Assembly (NCBI RefSeq): GCF_036010505.1 | Contig: NZ_CP108569.1 | Coordinates: forward strand, 434,001 to 498,000 | Origin: Streptomyces sp. NBC_01197 | Lineage (GTDB): Bacteria > Actinomycetota > Actinomycetes > Streptomycetales > Streptomycetaceae | Direction of reading: 5' to 3' | Length of the DNA: 64,000 nucleotides | Shown: one piece after another, positions 35,501-45,386 of the stretch | Numbering within the stretch: position 1 is the first letter of the stretch | How the letters are laid out: every line of letters begins with the position of its first letter | The notes under the pieces: model-generated | Told to the model about the DNA's origin: nothing | The model's input: the letters and a program-made list of their open reading frames with translations, nothing else | Database searches by the model: none | Translations under genes and position numbers: made by a program

Positions 35501-36355
35501 GTGGCACCGAAGGACAGGAAACTCCGCACGCCCCTGACGCTCGTCGTCGTCGGAGCGCTCGCGCTGCTGGGTTACGCCTCACAGGCCGAGACCAGCAGTG
35601 CCCAACGACATGCCGACAGCAGGCCCGGGATGCCGGGGGGCGTAGCGCGGGAACAGGACCAGTCGCCGTCGGCGCTCGTCAGCGACGGCACCGCGTACAC
35701 CCCCCTCAGAACACAGCAGAACGCCCGGGTGGGCGTGCTGTTCGAGAAGGACGACACCGGTGATCACTTCTGCACCGCGAGCGTCGTCGCGAGTCCGGGC
35801 CGTAACATGCTGATCACTGCCGCCCACTGCGCCTTCGACGGTGAAGGCCGGCCCAAGGACGACCTCGTCTTCGCGCCCGCCTACCGGGCGGGCGAGAAGC
35901 CCGCCGGGCTGTGGAAGGTGAAAAAGGCCGTCGCGGACAACCGCTGGGTCAAGAACGCGGATCCGGACCTCGACGTCGCCTTTCTCCTCCTCGACAGCAA
36001 CGACGGCAGCCAGATCCAGAACATCCTCGGCGCCAACACGCTCGGCATCAACCGGGGCTTCCACAACAAGGTCAAGGTGACCGGCTACCCCAAAAACAGG
36101 GACACACCGATCTCTTGCCGCAACCGGACCACGCGGTTCAGCGCCACGCAGCTGCGTATCCACTGCACGAACTTCGCCGGTGGTACGAGTGGCAGTCCCT
36201 GGGTCACCGATGGCACATCGAACACGGACGCCGGCATCGTGATCGGCGTCCTGGGCGGTTACGAACGCGGCGGCGACGAGGACGACGTGTCCTACGCCTC
36301 GTACTTCGGCAAGGACATCGCCGCCCTCTACCAGCAGGTCAAAGCCGAGGACTGA
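35501..36355 (+). CDS. Secreted trypsin-like serine peptidase
   Basis: A 284-residue S1-type protease. GTG 35501 begins a signal peptide (RKLRTPLTLVVVGALALLG). The catalytic triad is His in ITAAHC, Asp in DLDVAFLLL and Ser in GGTSGSPW. An FC...AHC cysteine pair fits the trypsin fold. It is probably exported. It lies between the aconitase gene and an ATPase remnant without operon partners. Confidence 0.9.
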   Translation: MAPKDRKLRTPLTLVVVGALALLGYASQAETSSAQRHADSRPGMPGGVAREQDQSPSALVSDGTAYTPLRTQQNARVGVLFEKDDTGDHFCTASVVASPGRNMLITAAHCAFDGEGRPKDDLVFAPAYRAGEKPAGLWKVKKAVADNRWVKNADPDLDVAFLLLDSNDGSQIQNILGANTLGINRGFHNKVKVTGYPKNRDTPISCRNRTTRFSATQLRIHCTNFAGGTSGSPWVTDGTSNTDAGIVIGVLGGYERGGDEDDVSYASYFGKDIAALYQQVKAED

Positions 36356-36461
36356 GTCCACCCGGACCGGAACCGACCGGACTGGATCGAGACAGATCGG
36401 GGCCGTGGATCGTCGGCATACCCCCTCCCCGTACAATCCCCAGGCAGGGAGGAGCCGATGA

Positions 36462-36858
36462 TCCAGGGCGCTTCCGATGCGCGCTCGGTCTCACCCCGAT
36501 CCTGCTCACCGGAGACAACAAGGCCGTGGCGCAGTCGGTGGCCGCCGAGGTCGGGATCGACGACATCATCGCCGAGGTGATGCCCGAGGACAAGGTAGCC
36601 GTCGTCAAGAGGCTGCAGGCGGAGGGCCGCAGCGTCGCCATGGTGGGGGACGGCGTGAACGACGCAGCCGCCCTCGCCCAGGCCGACCTGGGCCTCGCCA
36701 TGGGCACCGGTACCGACGCCGCGATCGAGGCCGGCGATCTCACCCTCGTACGGGGCGATCTCAACGCCGCCGCCGACGCCATCCGCCTCTCCCGCCGCAC
36801 CCTGGGGACCATCAGGTCCAACCTGTTCTGGGCGTTCGCCTACAACGTGGCCGCTTCT
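36462..36858 (+). pseudogene. P1B-type ATPase fragment
   Basis: An open frame encodes the phosphatase/hinge part of a heavy-metal P-type ATPase: LTGDNKAVAQSVAAEVGID, MVGDGVNDAAALAQADLG (the GDGVND Mg2+ site), then AGDLTLVRGDL and TLGTIRSNLFWAFAYNVAAS. The N-terminal DKTGT domain and the final membrane helices are missing, and the frame runs into the convergent IclR gene. It is a truncated relic, not a functional pump. Confidence 0.82.
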
Positions 36859-36875
36859 TACGGGATCAGGGCAGT

Positions 36876-38555
36876 TCAGGTCGCGGGAATGTGCTGCCGT
36901 TCGGATGCGACCGCCAGATCCGCCTCGATACGTGCGACCGCCACCGCCAGGGGAGGCAGCACGGTTTCGAGGAACTCCTGCCGCGTGGCACGGCCCGCGT
37001 GCTGCGAGACGTTGACCGCCGCGACGGTGTGCCCCAGGCGGTCCCGCAGCGGCATCGCGGCCGAGCGCAGACCGTCCTCCAACTCCTCGTCGACCAGGGC
37101 GTATCCATTGCGCCCGACGGTTTCGATGATGTCCGCCAGAGCGTCGGCCGTGGTCACGGTGTGCCGGGTGAGCGGCTCGAACCTGATGCGCGCCAGCCGG
37201 GCGGCCTGTTCCGGTGCGGGCAGGCCCGCGAGGAGGACCCGGCCCATCGAGGTCGCGTAGGCCGCGAACCGGGTGCCGACGGTGATGTCCACGCTCATGA
37301 TCCGCGACGTCGGCACCCGCTCCACGTAGCAGATGTCGTCGCCGTCGAGGACCGCGATGGACGCCGACTCATGTACCTGCCGGGTGAGTTCGGCGAGGTG
37401 GGGCCGGACGATCTCGCCGAAGGACAGGCGGGACAGCTGGGCGTAGCCGAGTTCGAGAACGCGCGGGAGCAGGGTGAAGACGCCTCCGTCGGCGCGCACA
37501 TAGCCGAGGTACTCCAGGGTGATCAGTGCGCGGCGCGCGCTGGCGCGCGGGAGACCCGCGGCCCCGGCGGCCGCGGTGAGACCCAGTCCGCCCCGGGCCG
37601 AGCCGAGCGCGCGCAGGACGGCGAGCCCCCGGGCCAGTGACTGGAGGAATTCCGGGCCCAGTTCCGCCTTGGGCCCGTTGTCCGCGGCCTCGGGGGCGGC
37701 GAGCGGCGGTCCGGGACGGGGCGGCGTACGCAGCGCCTTCTCCATGGCCGCCGCGGCCCGGCGCAGGCGCGGCAGGGCGTGCTCACGGAGCGACCGGGCG
37801 CTGTGGCGGCTGGTGTGGCTGACGACGCTGAGGGCGCAGACCGCCGTCCCGGCCGGATCGCGGACGGCGTGGGCGACAGCGACCAGACCGGGTTCGATGA
37901 ACTGGTCGTCCAGCGCCCAGCCGAGGCCGGCCGCCTCCCGGACGCGCGCATCGAACGCCGCCTCGACCGCCTCCGGAGGGGAGAGCTCGGCCCGGGGCGG
38001 AACGGCCGGGAACGCGGTGTCCAGCGGGTCCTCCCGGCGGCGGGCCAGCCAGCGCCCGCGGCCGGCCTCGTCCCACTCGCCGGCGAAGACCGCGCCGGGC
38101 GCGCAACGCTCGGCCGGCAGCAGATCGCCGATGCGGAAGGCGAGCGACATGGCGCGCCTGCGGGTGGCCTGGGTGATGAAGCGGACTCCGTCACCGTCGG
38201 GCACGGCGATCGAGACGGACTCGTCCAGCTCGTCGGCGAGGACGACCGCGTACGGCTCCAGCACGTCGGGCAGGCCGCAGGAGGCCAGATAGGCGTTGCC
38301 GAGTTCCATCAGCCGGGGGGCGAGCAGCAGATCACGGCCCTCGGTGCGGAGGTAGCCGAGCCGGGCCAGCGTGATCGCGATCCGGTCGATGGTGGAACGC
38401 GCGAGGCCGGTCGCGCGCGCCAGGTCACTGGCGCGGTGACGGGAGCCAGGATCACCGGCCATCACGCGCAGCACGGTCAGGCCGCGCTCCAGCGGACCGA
38501 CCGCCTCACCGGGCGCGGCGGGTGCCGCGGCGGACTCCCGCATGGCCTGCGGCAT
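36876..38555 (-). CDS. pcaR: Double-module IclR family regulator of pca operon
   Basis: A 559-residue protein with two complete IclR units in tandem: HTH plus effector domain at about 20-265 (GPLERGLTVLRVM...RASDLARATGLARSTIDRI) and again at about 300-555 (QSLARGLAVLRAL...LPRASARRALITLEYLGYV). The C-terminal unit resembles PcaR/PcaU-type regulators. ATG 38555 has AAGGAGGT upstream, excluding the longer frame. It is divergent from pcaI across a region with a promoter and palindrome, so it very likely controls the pca operon in response to protocatechuate or a pathway intermediate. Confidence 0.88.
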   Translation of the reverse strand: MPQAMRESAAAPAAPGEAVGPLERGLTVLRVMAGDPGSRHRASDLARATGLARSTIDRIAITLARLGYLRTEGRDLLLAPRLMELGNAYLASCGLPDVLEPYAVVLADELDESVSIAVPDGDGVRFITQATRRRAMSLAFRIGDLLPAERCAPGAVFAGEWDEAGRGRWLARRREDPLDTAFPAVPPRAELSPPEAVEAAFDARVREAAGLGWALDDQFIEPGLVAVAHAVRDPAGTAVCALSVVSHTSRHSARSLREHALPRLRRAAAAMEKALRTPPRPGPPLAAPEAADNGPKAELGPEFLQSLARGLAVLRALGSARGGLGLTAAAGAAGLPRASARRALITLEYLGYVRADGGVFTLLPRVLELGYAQLSRLSFGEIVRPHLAELTRQVHESASIAVLDGDDICYVERVPTSRIMSVDITVGTRFAAYATSMGRVLLAGLPAPEQAARLARIRFEPLTRHTVTTADALADIIETVGRNGYALVDEELEDGLRSAAMPLRDRLGHTVAAVNVSQHAGRATRQEFLETVLPPLAVAVARIEADLAVASERQHIPAT

Positions 38556-38618
38556 GGGCCTTACCTCCTTGGAGCGGCCACCGGGCCGGTGACGCTGGGA
38601 AAACCGTACCCGGAGGCG

Positions 38619-38678
38619 TTGACAGGGCCGAAAGCTCGGCGGACACTCAAGCCCAGGCAATTATGAACGAAAGTTCAT
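38619..38678 (+). promoter_or_regulatory. pcaI promoter and IclR operator palindrome
   Basis: TTGACA (38619-38624), 17-bp spacer, and GACACT (38642-38647) form a plausible promoter reading toward pcaI. ATGAAC (38663-38668) and GTTCAT (38673-38678) form an inverted repeat with a 4-bp spacer about 16 bases past the -10, suitable for a repressor site. Confidence 0.6.
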
Positions 38679-38698
38679 CAGGCGAACAGGGGCTTTGC

Positions 38699-39505
38699 AT
38701 GGACAAGTTGGCGGCCACCGCCGGTGAGGCGGTGGCGGACATCCTGGACGGGGCGTCTCTCGCCGTCGGCGGATTCGGTCTGAGCGGGGTCCCGGATGTT
38801 CTGATCCAGGCCCTGTACGCCAGGGGGTCGAGCGGGCTCAGCGTCGTCTCCAACAACTGCGGTGTGGACGGCGGAGGACTGGGCACGCTGCTCGCGGCCG
38901 GGCGGATCGCCCGGGTGACCGGCAGCTACGTCGGCGAGAACAAGGAGTTCGCCCGCCGCTATCTCGGCGGTGAGCTGGAGCTCGAACTCGCCCCGCAGGG
39001 CACCCTCGCCGAACGGCTGCGCGCCGGCGGGTGCGGCATTCCGGCCTTCTTCACCCCGGCAGGCGTCGGCACACTGGTCGCCGACGGCGGACTGCCCTGG
39101 CGGTACGCCCCAGACGGCAGCGTCGCGGTGGCCTCTCCGCCCAAGGAAGTACGTACCTACGACGGCCGCGACTACGTACTGGAACGCGCCATCACCACCG
39201 ACTTCGCCCTGGTACGCGCGGCCAGGGGCGACCGGCACGGCAACCTCGTCTTCAACAAGGCGGCCCGCAACTTCAACCCTCTCGCCGCGATGGCCGGGCG
39301 GGTCACCATCGCCGAGGTCGAGGAACTGGTCGAGCCGGGCGGGATCGGCCCCGACGAGGTCCATGTCCCGGGGGTCTTCGTCCAGCGCGTCGTCGCGCTG
39401 ACTCCGGCGCAGGCGGCCGACAAAGGCATCGAACGGCGGACGCTCGCGGTGTCCGCGACAGCGCGTCCGGCGTCCGCGACAACACAGGGGACGGTGCGCG
39501 GCTGA
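38699..39505 (+). CDS. pcaI: 3-oxoadipate CoA-transferase subunit A
   Basis: A 268-residue CoA-transferase alpha subunit. [12 protein letters not shown] (glycine-rich CoA loop) near the start and the [13 protein letters not shown] core are typical. With PcaJ it moves CoA from succinyl-CoA to 3-oxoadipate. ATG 38699 gives the standard N-terminus [15 protein letters not shown] and has AGGGGC upstream; ATG 38663 would place the palindrome inside the gene. It starts the pca operon and its TGATG overlap couples it to pcaJ. Confidence 0.93.
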   Translation: MDKLAATAGEAVADILDGASLAVGGFGLSGVPDVLIQALYARGSSGLSVVSNNCGVDGGGLGTLLAAGRIARVTGSYVGENKEFARRYLGGELELELAPQGTLAERLRAGGCGIPAFFTPAGVGTLVADGGLPWRYAPDGSVAVASPPKEVRTYDGRDYVLERAITTDFALVRAARGDRHGNLVFNKAARNFNPLAAMAGRVTIAEVEELVEPGGIGPDEVHVPGVFVQRVVALTPAQAADKGIERRTLAVSATARPASATTQGTVRG

Positions 39506-40158
39506 TGGCCTGGACACGGAACGAAATGGCGGCCCGCGCCGCGCGCGAACTCCGGGACGGCTCCTACGCCAACCTCGGCATCGGCCTTCCGACGCTGGTG
39601 CCCAACTTCCTCCCCGCCGGGGTCGATGTGGTGCTCCAGTCGGAGAACGGGCTGCTGGGAGTCGGCCCGTACCCGACCGAGGACGAGGTCGACCCCGACC
39701 TCATCAACGCGGGCAAGGAGACCGTCACCGCGCTGCCCGGAGCGAGCTTCTTCGACTCCGCGCTCTCCTTCGGCATGATCCGCGGCGGCCACATCGACGC
39801 CGCGATCCTCGGCGCGATGCAGGTGTCCGCCGCGGGGGACCTCGCCAACTGGGCGATTCCCGGAAAGATGATCAAGGGGATGGGCGGAGCGATGGACCTT
39901 GTGCACGGCGCCCGCACGGTCATCGCCCTGATGGAACACACGGCAAGGGACGGCTCGCCGAAGATCCTCCAGGAGTGCACGCTGCCGCTGACCGGCCGCC
40001 GCTGCGTCGACCGGATCATCACCGACCTGGCCGTCATCGACGTGACAGGCGACGGCCTCGCCCTGGTCGAGACGGCCCCCGGCGTGAGCCCCGGCGAGCT
40101 CCTGGCCCGCACGGCCGCACCCGTACGCCTCCCGTCCGACCGCACGCCCGTCCGCTGA
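39505..40158 (+). CDS. pcaJ: 3-oxoadipate CoA-transferase subunit B
   Basis: A 217-residue CoA-transferase beta subunit. The catalytic glutamate lies in SENGLLG and [14 protein letters not shown] follows, as in the family. It overlaps the pcaI stop by 1 bp (TGATG), as expected for a heteromeric enzyme. Product of the pair is 3-oxoadipyl-CoA. The thiolase pcaF needed next is not in this operon. Confidence 0.94.
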   Translation: MAWTRNEMAARAARELRDGSYANLGIGLPTLVPNFLPAGVDVVLQSENGLLGVGPYPTEDEVDPDLINAGKETVTALPGASFFDSALSFGMIRGGHIDAAILGAMQVSAAGDLANWAIPGKMIKGMGGAMDLVHGARTVIALMEHTARDGSPKILQECTLPLTGRRCVDRIITDLAVIDVTGDGLALVETAPGVSPGELLARTAAPVRLPSDRTPVR

Positions 40159-40238
40159 TGGCCGGCCCGGGCACCACCGCCGCGCCGGGCCCGGCGGCCC
40201 TCCCGCAATCCCCGGTATTGGAAAGGCAGCCGTCCGCC

Positions 40239-40991
40239 ATGTCGCTCACCCAGCCCGACGTTTCCCGTGAGATCACCCAGGAGTACGAGGCGTACCTCAG
40301 CACGGGCACGGTCCGGCACCACCCCTCCCGCGGGTACCCGCCCTACCGCAGCACCGTGCTGCGCCACCCGCAGCAGCCCCTGGCCGCCGTGCGGGACCCG
40401 GAGGCGGTGGAGCTGTCGGGCCCGGCCTTCGGCGTCACGGATGTCACGCAGCTCGACTCCGACCTGACGCGGCAGCACCCGGGCGAGCCACTGGGCGAGC
40501 GGATCACCGTTACCGGCCGCGTCCTCGACCGTTCCGGCCGCCCGGTGTGCGGCCAGCTGGTCGAGATATGGCAGGCCAACGCCTCGGGACGCTACGCCCA
40601 CCAGGGCGACCAGCTCCCGGCACCCCTCGACCCCCACTTCACCGGAGTGGGCCGCTGCCTGACGACCGACCAGGGCTGGTACTCCTTCACCACCGTCAAA
40701 CCCGGCGCCTACCCTTGGCGGAACCACGCCAACGCCTGGCGCCCGGCGCACATCCACTTCTCGCTCTTCGGCAGGGCCTTCACTCAGCGGCTGGTCACCC
40801 AGATGTACTTCCCCGGCGACCCGCTCTTCGCCTACGACCCCATCCTGCAGTCCGTCACCGACGACGACGCCCGTGGGCGCCTGGTCGCCCGGTACGACCA
40901 TGAACTGTCCCGGCCCGAACGGTCGCTGGGCTACCGCTGGGACATCGTCCTCGACGGCCCCGCCGCCACCTGGACCGAGGAAGGCCGATGA
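40239..40991 (+). CDS. pcaH: Protocatechuate 3,4-dioxygenase beta subunit
   Basis: A 250-residue intradiol dioxygenase subunit. Iron ligands are visible as a Tyr in GRYAHQGD, a Tyr in GAYPWRN, and the His pair in RPAHIHFS. With PcaG it opens protocatechuate to beta-carboxymuconate using non-heme Fe(III). ATG 40239 (MSLTQPDVS) with GAAAGG upstream is preferred to ATG 40158, which overlaps the pcaJ stop. It overlaps pcaG by 4 bp. Confidence 0.95.
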   Translation: MSLTQPDVSREITQEYEAYLSTGTVRHHPSRGYPPYRSTVLRHPQQPLAAVRDPEAVELSGPAFGVTDVTQLDSDLTRQHPGEPLGERITVTGRVLDRSGRPVCGQLVEIWQANASGRYAHQGDQLPAPLDPHFTGVGRCLTTDQGWYSFTTVKPGAYPWRNHANAWRPAHIHFSLFGRAFTQRLVTQMYFPGDPLFAYDPILQSVTDDDARGRLVARYDHELSRPERSLGYRWDIVLDGPAATWTEEGR

Positions 40992-41548
40992 CGGTGCACC
41001 CCACCCCTTCCCAGACCGTGGGCCCCTTCTACGGTTACGCGCTGCCCTTTCCCGGCGGTCCCGAGATCGCCCCGGCCGGGCACCCCGGCACCATCACCGT
41101 CCACGGCCAGGTATCCGACGGTGCGGGGGAGCCGGTCCCCGACGCGGTACTGGAGTTCTGGCAGCCCGCACCCGACGGTTCCCGGACCGGGGCGCCCGGC
41201 TCGATGCGGCGCGACCCGGTGACCGGCGGCCACCTCGGCCGCGACGGCATCACGTTCACCGGCTTCGGCCGGGTCGCCACCGACGCCGACGGCCGGTGGG
41301 CGGTGCGCACCCTGCCACCCGGCGGCGTGCCGTACCTGTCCGTCTGCGTCTTCGCCCGCGGACTGCTGCACCACCTCTACACCCGCGTCTACCTCCCCGG
41401 GGACTCCGCCGGGGACGACCCGCTGCTCGCCTCCCTCGAACCGGACCGCCGGCGGACCCTGATCGCCGTCGAAGCGGCGCCGCGCACCTACCGCTTCGAC
41501 ATCCGCCTGCAGGGCGCCGAGGAGACGGTCTTCCTTGACTTCCGCTGA
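40988..41548 (+). CDS. pcaG: Protocatechuate 3,4-dioxygenase alpha subunit
   Basis: A 186-residue intradiol dioxygenase subunit with the PSQTVGPFYGYALP start typical of PcaG and a VLEFWQPAPDG segment. It contributes structure rather than iron ligands. ATGA overlaps the pcaH stop. The next gene, pcaB, begins inside its 3' end. Confidence 0.95.
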   Translation: MTVHPTPSQTVGPFYGYALPFPGGPEIAPAGHPGTITVHGQVSDGAGEPVPDAVLEFWQPAPDGSRTGAPGSMRRDPVTGGHLGRDGITFTGFGRVATDADGRWAVRTLPPGGVPYLSVCVFARGLLHHLYTRVYLPGDSAGDDPLLASLEPDRRRTLIAVEAAPRTYRFDIRLQGAEETVFLDFR

Positions 41549-42971
41549 CCACCCCGCGACTTCCGTTCACCACCCCACCGAAGCGGCCGTCCCGTGCGAG
41601 GACGGGAACGCGTGGGCCGCGGCCGACGCCGGCCTGCTCGACCCGGTACGGGCCGGGTCGGCCGTCGAGGCGGCCACCGGCGACCGCGCCCTCCTTCAGG
41701 CGATGCTCGACGCCGAAGCGGCCCTGGTCCGGGCGCAGGCGACGCTGGGCCACGTTCCGGCGTGGGCCGCGGCGGAGGTCTCGGCTGCCGCACAGGGCGG
41801 GAGGTTCGACGTACGCGACCTCGCGCTGCGCGCCCGCCGGGGCGGCAATCCGGTCATCCCGCTCGTCTCCGACCTCGCCGCCGCCGTGTCCGGCGAGGCA
41901 GCGCCGTATGTGCACCGGGGCGCCACCAGCCAGGACATCCTCGACACCGCGGCCATGCTGGCCGTGGCCCGCGGTCTGCCGGACATCATCGCGGACCTGC
42001 ACCGGACGGCCGGGGCCCTCGGGCGGCTGGCCGCGGAGCACCGGGAGACCCCGATGGCCGGGCGCACCCTCACCCAGCACGCCGTACCCATCACCTTCGG
42101 GCTCAAAGCGGCGGGCTGGCGCAGTCTCGTACTGGACGCCGCGGACCGGCTGTCGGCCCTGCGGCCGCCGGCCCAGCTCGGTGGCGCCTCGGGCACCCTG
42201 GCGGCCTTCGAGGTCCTGGCCGACGAGCCCGGCAGCGGGCCCCGGCTGCTCGCCGCCTACGCCGCCGAACTTGGTCTGGCCGCGCCCGTCCTGCCCTGGC
42301 ACACCCTGCGTACCCCGGTAGCCGACACCGGCGGGGCCCTCGCCTTCACGACCTGCGCGCTCGGCAAGCTCGCCGCGGACGTCCTGGTGCTCTCCCGCAC
42401 CGAGATCGGCGAACTGGCCGAGGACGGCGGGGGCGGATCGTCCGCGATGCCGCACAAGAGCAACCCCGTCCGGGCCGCCCTGATCGCGTCAGCGGCCCGC
42501 AGAGCGCCGGCCCTCGCCTCCGTGCTGCTGGGCTCCCTGGCCGCCGAGGACGAACGGCCCGCCGGTGCGTGGCACGCCGAGTGGCAGCCTCTGCGCGACC
42601 TGCTCCGGCTGACCGGCGGGGCGGCCCACCTCACCGCTGAACTCTGCGACTGCCTGGGCGTGTCCACGCACCGGATGGCAGACAATCTGGATCTCACGCA
42701 GGGCCTGGTGGTCAGCGAACGGATCGCCGCCGAGCTGGGCCGCCTGCTCGGCCGCGGCCCTGCCAGGGAACTGCTCACCCGTGCCGCCCAGCGGGCTGCC
42801 GCCGAGTCGACCGGCCTGGCCGATGTACTGCGGGACGAGCCCGCTCTCAAGGGCCTGCTCGGGCACGACGAACTCCTCGAACTCACCGACCCCACCAGGT
42901 ATTCCGGCTCGGCCGCCACCCTGGTCGACCACGCACTGCGGCGTATGCCCGCCGGAAGGACCCAGCCGTGA
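41535..42971 (+). CDS. pcaB: 3-carboxy-cis,cis-muconate cycloisomerase
   Basis: A 478-residue fumarase/aspartase-superfamily enzyme. The signature GGSSAMPHKSNPV is present. It converts beta-carboxymuconate to gamma-carboxymuconolactone. The reading frame has only a TTG (41535) before the conserved LLDPVRAGSAVEAATGD region, with GGAG 10 bases upstream, so a rare TTG start is proposed, overlapping pcaG by 14 bp. The stop overlaps the pcaL GTG by 4 bp. Confidence 0.93.
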   Translation: MTSADHPATSVHHPTEAAVPCEDGNAWAAADAGLLDPVRAGSAVEAATGDRALLQAMLDAEAALVRAQATLGHVPAWAAAEVSAAAQGGRFDVRDLALRARRGGNPVIPLVSDLAAAVSGEAAPYVHRGATSQDILDTAAMLAVARGLPDIIADLHRTAGALGRLAAEHRETPMAGRTLTQHAVPITFGLKAAGWRSLVLDAADRLSALRPPAQLGGASGTLAAFEVLADEPGSGPRLLAAYAAELGLAAPVLPWHTLRTPVADTGGALAFTTCALGKLAADVLVLSRTEIGELAEDGGGGSSAMPHKSNPVRAALIASAARRAPALASVLLGSLAAEDERPAGAWHAEWQPLRDLLRLTGGAAHLTAELCDCLGVSTHRMADNLDLTQGLVVSERIAAELGRLLGRGPARELLTRAAQRAAAESTGLADVLRDEPALKGLLGHDELLELTDPTRYSGSAATLVDHALRRMPAGRTQP

Positions 42972-44128
42972 ACCGTCTCCCCCACCATCTGCTCGACGGT
43001 CCGGCCGACGGCGCTCCGCTGATCCTCGGGCCGTCCCTGGGCACCTCCGTATCCGTCTGGGAGGCCCAGGCCGCCGCCCTTTCCCGTACCCACCGCGTGC
43101 TCCGCTTCGATCTGCCCGGCCACGGCGGCTCACCCGCCGGGCTGCTCCCGCAGGACGGCTCCGCCACCGTCGCCGGGCTCGCCGGTCTCGTACTGCGGCT
43201 GGCCGACGCCCAGGGCTGGGACCGCTTCGGATACGCGGGGGTCTCACTCGGCGGAGCCGTCGGCGCGCACCTCGCGGTACACCACCCGGAAAGGATCGGC
43301 GCGCTCGCGATGGTCTGCTCGTCCGCCCGCTTCGGCGACCCGGCCGGCTGGCGGGAGCGCGCCGCCCTGGTCCGGGCCGAAGGGACCGCGGCCCTCGCGC
43401 CGGGCGCGCCAGGACGCTGGTTCACCCCGGCCTTCGCCGGGTCGACTGCCGCCGCAGGTGCGGTCGCAGACCTGTGCGCCACCGACCCGGCCGGGTACGC
43501 GGCCTGCTGCGACGCGCTGGCCGCGTACGACCTGCGGGGTGAACTCCACCGCGTCCGAGCACCCGCTCTGGTGATCGGCGGGCGCGAGGACCCCGCCACT
43601 CCCCCGGCCCACGCCCGGGAACTCGCCGACTCCATCCCCGGTGCGACCCTGCTCGAACTGCCGGGCGCCTCGCACCTCGCACCGGTCGAGCGGCCGCAGC
43701 CCGTACTCGCCGCGCTCCAGGCGCACTTCACCGCCCAGCCGTACGACGACGAGTCGCGCCGCGCCGCAGGGACGGCCGTCCGCCGGGCCGTGCTGGGCGA
43801 TGCCCATGTGGACCGGGCCGCCGAACGCGGTACGGGGTTCACCGCCGCCTTCCAGGACCTCATCACCCGCTACGCCTGGGGCGAGATCTGGACCCGCCCC
43901 GGCCTGGACCGCCGCACGCGCAGCTGCATCACCCTCACCGCGCTGGTCGCCCACGGCCAGCTGGACGAGCTGGCGATGCATGTCGGCGCGGCGATCCGCA
44001 ACGGGCTCACCCGCGACGAGATCGAGGAGGTCCTGCTCCAGAGCGCCGTCTACTGCGGTGTCCCCGCCGCCAACGCGGCCTTCGCCACCGCACAGCGCGT
44101 CCTGTCCGAGCTCGACCGGGCCGGCTGA
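42968..44128 (+). CDS. pcaL: Fused 3-oxoadipate enol-lactonase / 4-carboxymuconolactone decarboxylase
   Basis: A 386-residue bifunctional protein. The N-terminal alpha/beta hydrolase (about 1-250) carries the nucleophile GVSLGG and an HLAPVERP His region. The C-terminal domain (about 260-386) is a carboxymuconolactone decarboxylase (TRSCITLTALVAHGQ, EIEEVLLQSAVYCGVPAAN). The fusion catalyses two consecutive steps and is typical of Streptomyces pcaL. GTG 42968 overlaps the pcaB stop. Confidence 0.94.
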   Translation: MNRLPHHLLDGPADGAPLILGPSLGTSVSVWEAQAAALSRTHRVLRFDLPGHGGSPAGLLPQDGSATVAGLAGLVLRLADAQGWDRFGYAGVSLGGAVGAHLAVHHPERIGALAMVCSSARFGDPAGWRERAALVRAEGTAALAPGAPGRWFTPAFAGSTAAAGAVADLCATDPAGYAACCDALAAYDLRGELHRVRAPALVIGGREDPATPPAHARELADSIPGATLLELPGASHLAPVERPQPVLAALQAHFTAQPYDDESRRAAGTAVRRAVLGDAHVDRAAERGTGFTAAFQDLITRYAWGEIWTRPGLDRRTRSCITLTALVAHGQLDELAMHVGAAIRNGLTRDEIEEVLLQSAVYCGVPAANAAFATAQRVLSELDRAG

Positions 44129-44194
44129 TGCCGCACTCCCCCTCCTTCCACGTTCGCCTCCGTCCCCGTTCACCTCTCCGTCCCAGGAGTCCGT

Positions 44195-45370
44195 ATGCGC
44201 ACACGCGTCGGCATCATCGGCGCCGGCCCGGCCGGCCTGCTGCTGTCCCATCTGCTCCACCGCCAGGGCATCGACAACGTCGTCCTGGAACTCCGCACCC
44301 GGGAGTACGTCGAACATCGCCAGCGCGCCGGCATTCTCGAACACGGCACCGCCGAGGTGCTGCGAGCCTCCGGGGCCGGAGAACGGATGGACCTCCAGGG
44401 CATCCCGCACACAGGCGTGGAGCTCCGGTTCGACCGCCGGTCCCATCGCATCGACCTCGCTGCCGGCACCGGTGGGCGGTCGGTGATGGTCTACGCGCAG
44501 ACCGAGGTGGTCAAGGACCTGATCGCACTGCGCGAACAGGCAGGCGGCACCATACTCTTCGAGGCCGAAGCGCTCTCCGTCGACGCGATCGACACCTCGG
44601 CCCCCGCCGTCCGCTACCGGCTTGGAGGGGCCGAACACACGCTGGACTGTGATGTCGTCGTCGCCTGCGACGGCTTCCACGGCGTCGGCCGCCGCTCCGT
44701 GCCCGACGGCCTGCTCACCGTATCGGAGCGCACCTACCCCTTCGCGTGGCTCGGCATCCTGGCCGACGTACCGCCCTCCTGCGACGAGTTGGTCTACGCA
44801 CACCACGAGCGCGGTTTCGCCCTGCACAGCATGAGGTCCCCGCAGGTCAGCCGCCTCTATCTCCAGGTCGATCCCACGGACAGCACCGACAACTGGCCGG
44901 ACGAGCGGATCTGGGACGAACTCGACGCCCGCTTCGAGACCGAGGACGGCTGGAAGCTCGGGCGCGGCCCGATCACCGAGAAGGGCATCACTCCGATGCG
45001 GAGCTTCGTGGCGGAGCCCATGCGCCACGGCCGGCTCTTCCTGGCCGGCGACGCGGCCCACATCGTTCCGCCCACCGGCGCCAAGGGCCTCAACCTCGCC
45101 GTGGCCGACGTCACCCTGCTCGCGCGGGCCCTGACCCAGTGGCACACCCACCAGGACGAGGCCCAGCTCGACGCGTACTCCGAGACCGCGCTGCGCCGTG
45201 TCTGGCGGGCTGAGCACTTCTCGTACACGATGACCAGCCTGCTGCACACCGACCCCGCCGCCACCGGGTTCGACCGCCGGCTCCAGCTCTCCCACCTGCG
45301 CTACATCGCCTCGTCCGATGCGGCGTCGTCCTCGCTCGCCGAGAACTACACCGGGCTGCCCTTCGTCTGA
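44195..45370 (+). CDS. pobA: 4-hydroxybenzoate 3-monooxygenase
   Basis: A 391-residue flavoprotein hydroxylase. The FAD Rossmann motif GIIGAGPAG is at the N-terminus, ACDGFHG in the middle and GDAAHIVPPTGAKG near residue 285, the FAD-binding GD motif of PHBH. It feeds protocatechuate to the PcaHG enzyme, placing 4-hydroxybenzoate as a probable substrate of the whole cluster. AGGAG is 8 bases upstream. A 66-bp gap separates it from pcaL, so it may be co-transcribed. Confidence 0.94.
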   Translation: MRTRVGIIGAGPAGLLLSHLLHRQGIDNVVLELRTREYVEHRQRAGILEHGTAEVLRASGAGERMDLQGIPHTGVELRFDRRSHRIDLAAGTGGRSVMVYAQTEVVKDLIALREQAGGTILFEAEALSVDAIDTSAPAVRYRLGGAEHTLDCDVVVACDGFHGVGRRSVPDGLLTVSERTYPFAWLGILADVPPSCDELVYAHHERGFALHSMRSPQVSRLYLQVDPTDSTDNWPDERIWDELDARFETEDGWKLGRGPITEKGITPMRSFVAEPMRHGRLFLAGDAAHIVPPTGAKGLNLAVADVTLLARALTQWHTHQDEAQLDAYSETALRRVWRAEHFSYTMTSLLHTDPAATGFDRRLQLSHLRYIASSDAASSSLAENYTGLPFV

Positions 45371-45386
45371 CGGCGGCCCCGCCGTC
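45369..45386. terminator. Hairpin after pobA
   Basis: GACGGCG and CGCCGTC pair at 45369-45375 and 45380-45386 around a tight loop, at the pobA stop. Short but GC-rich. Confidence 0.4.
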
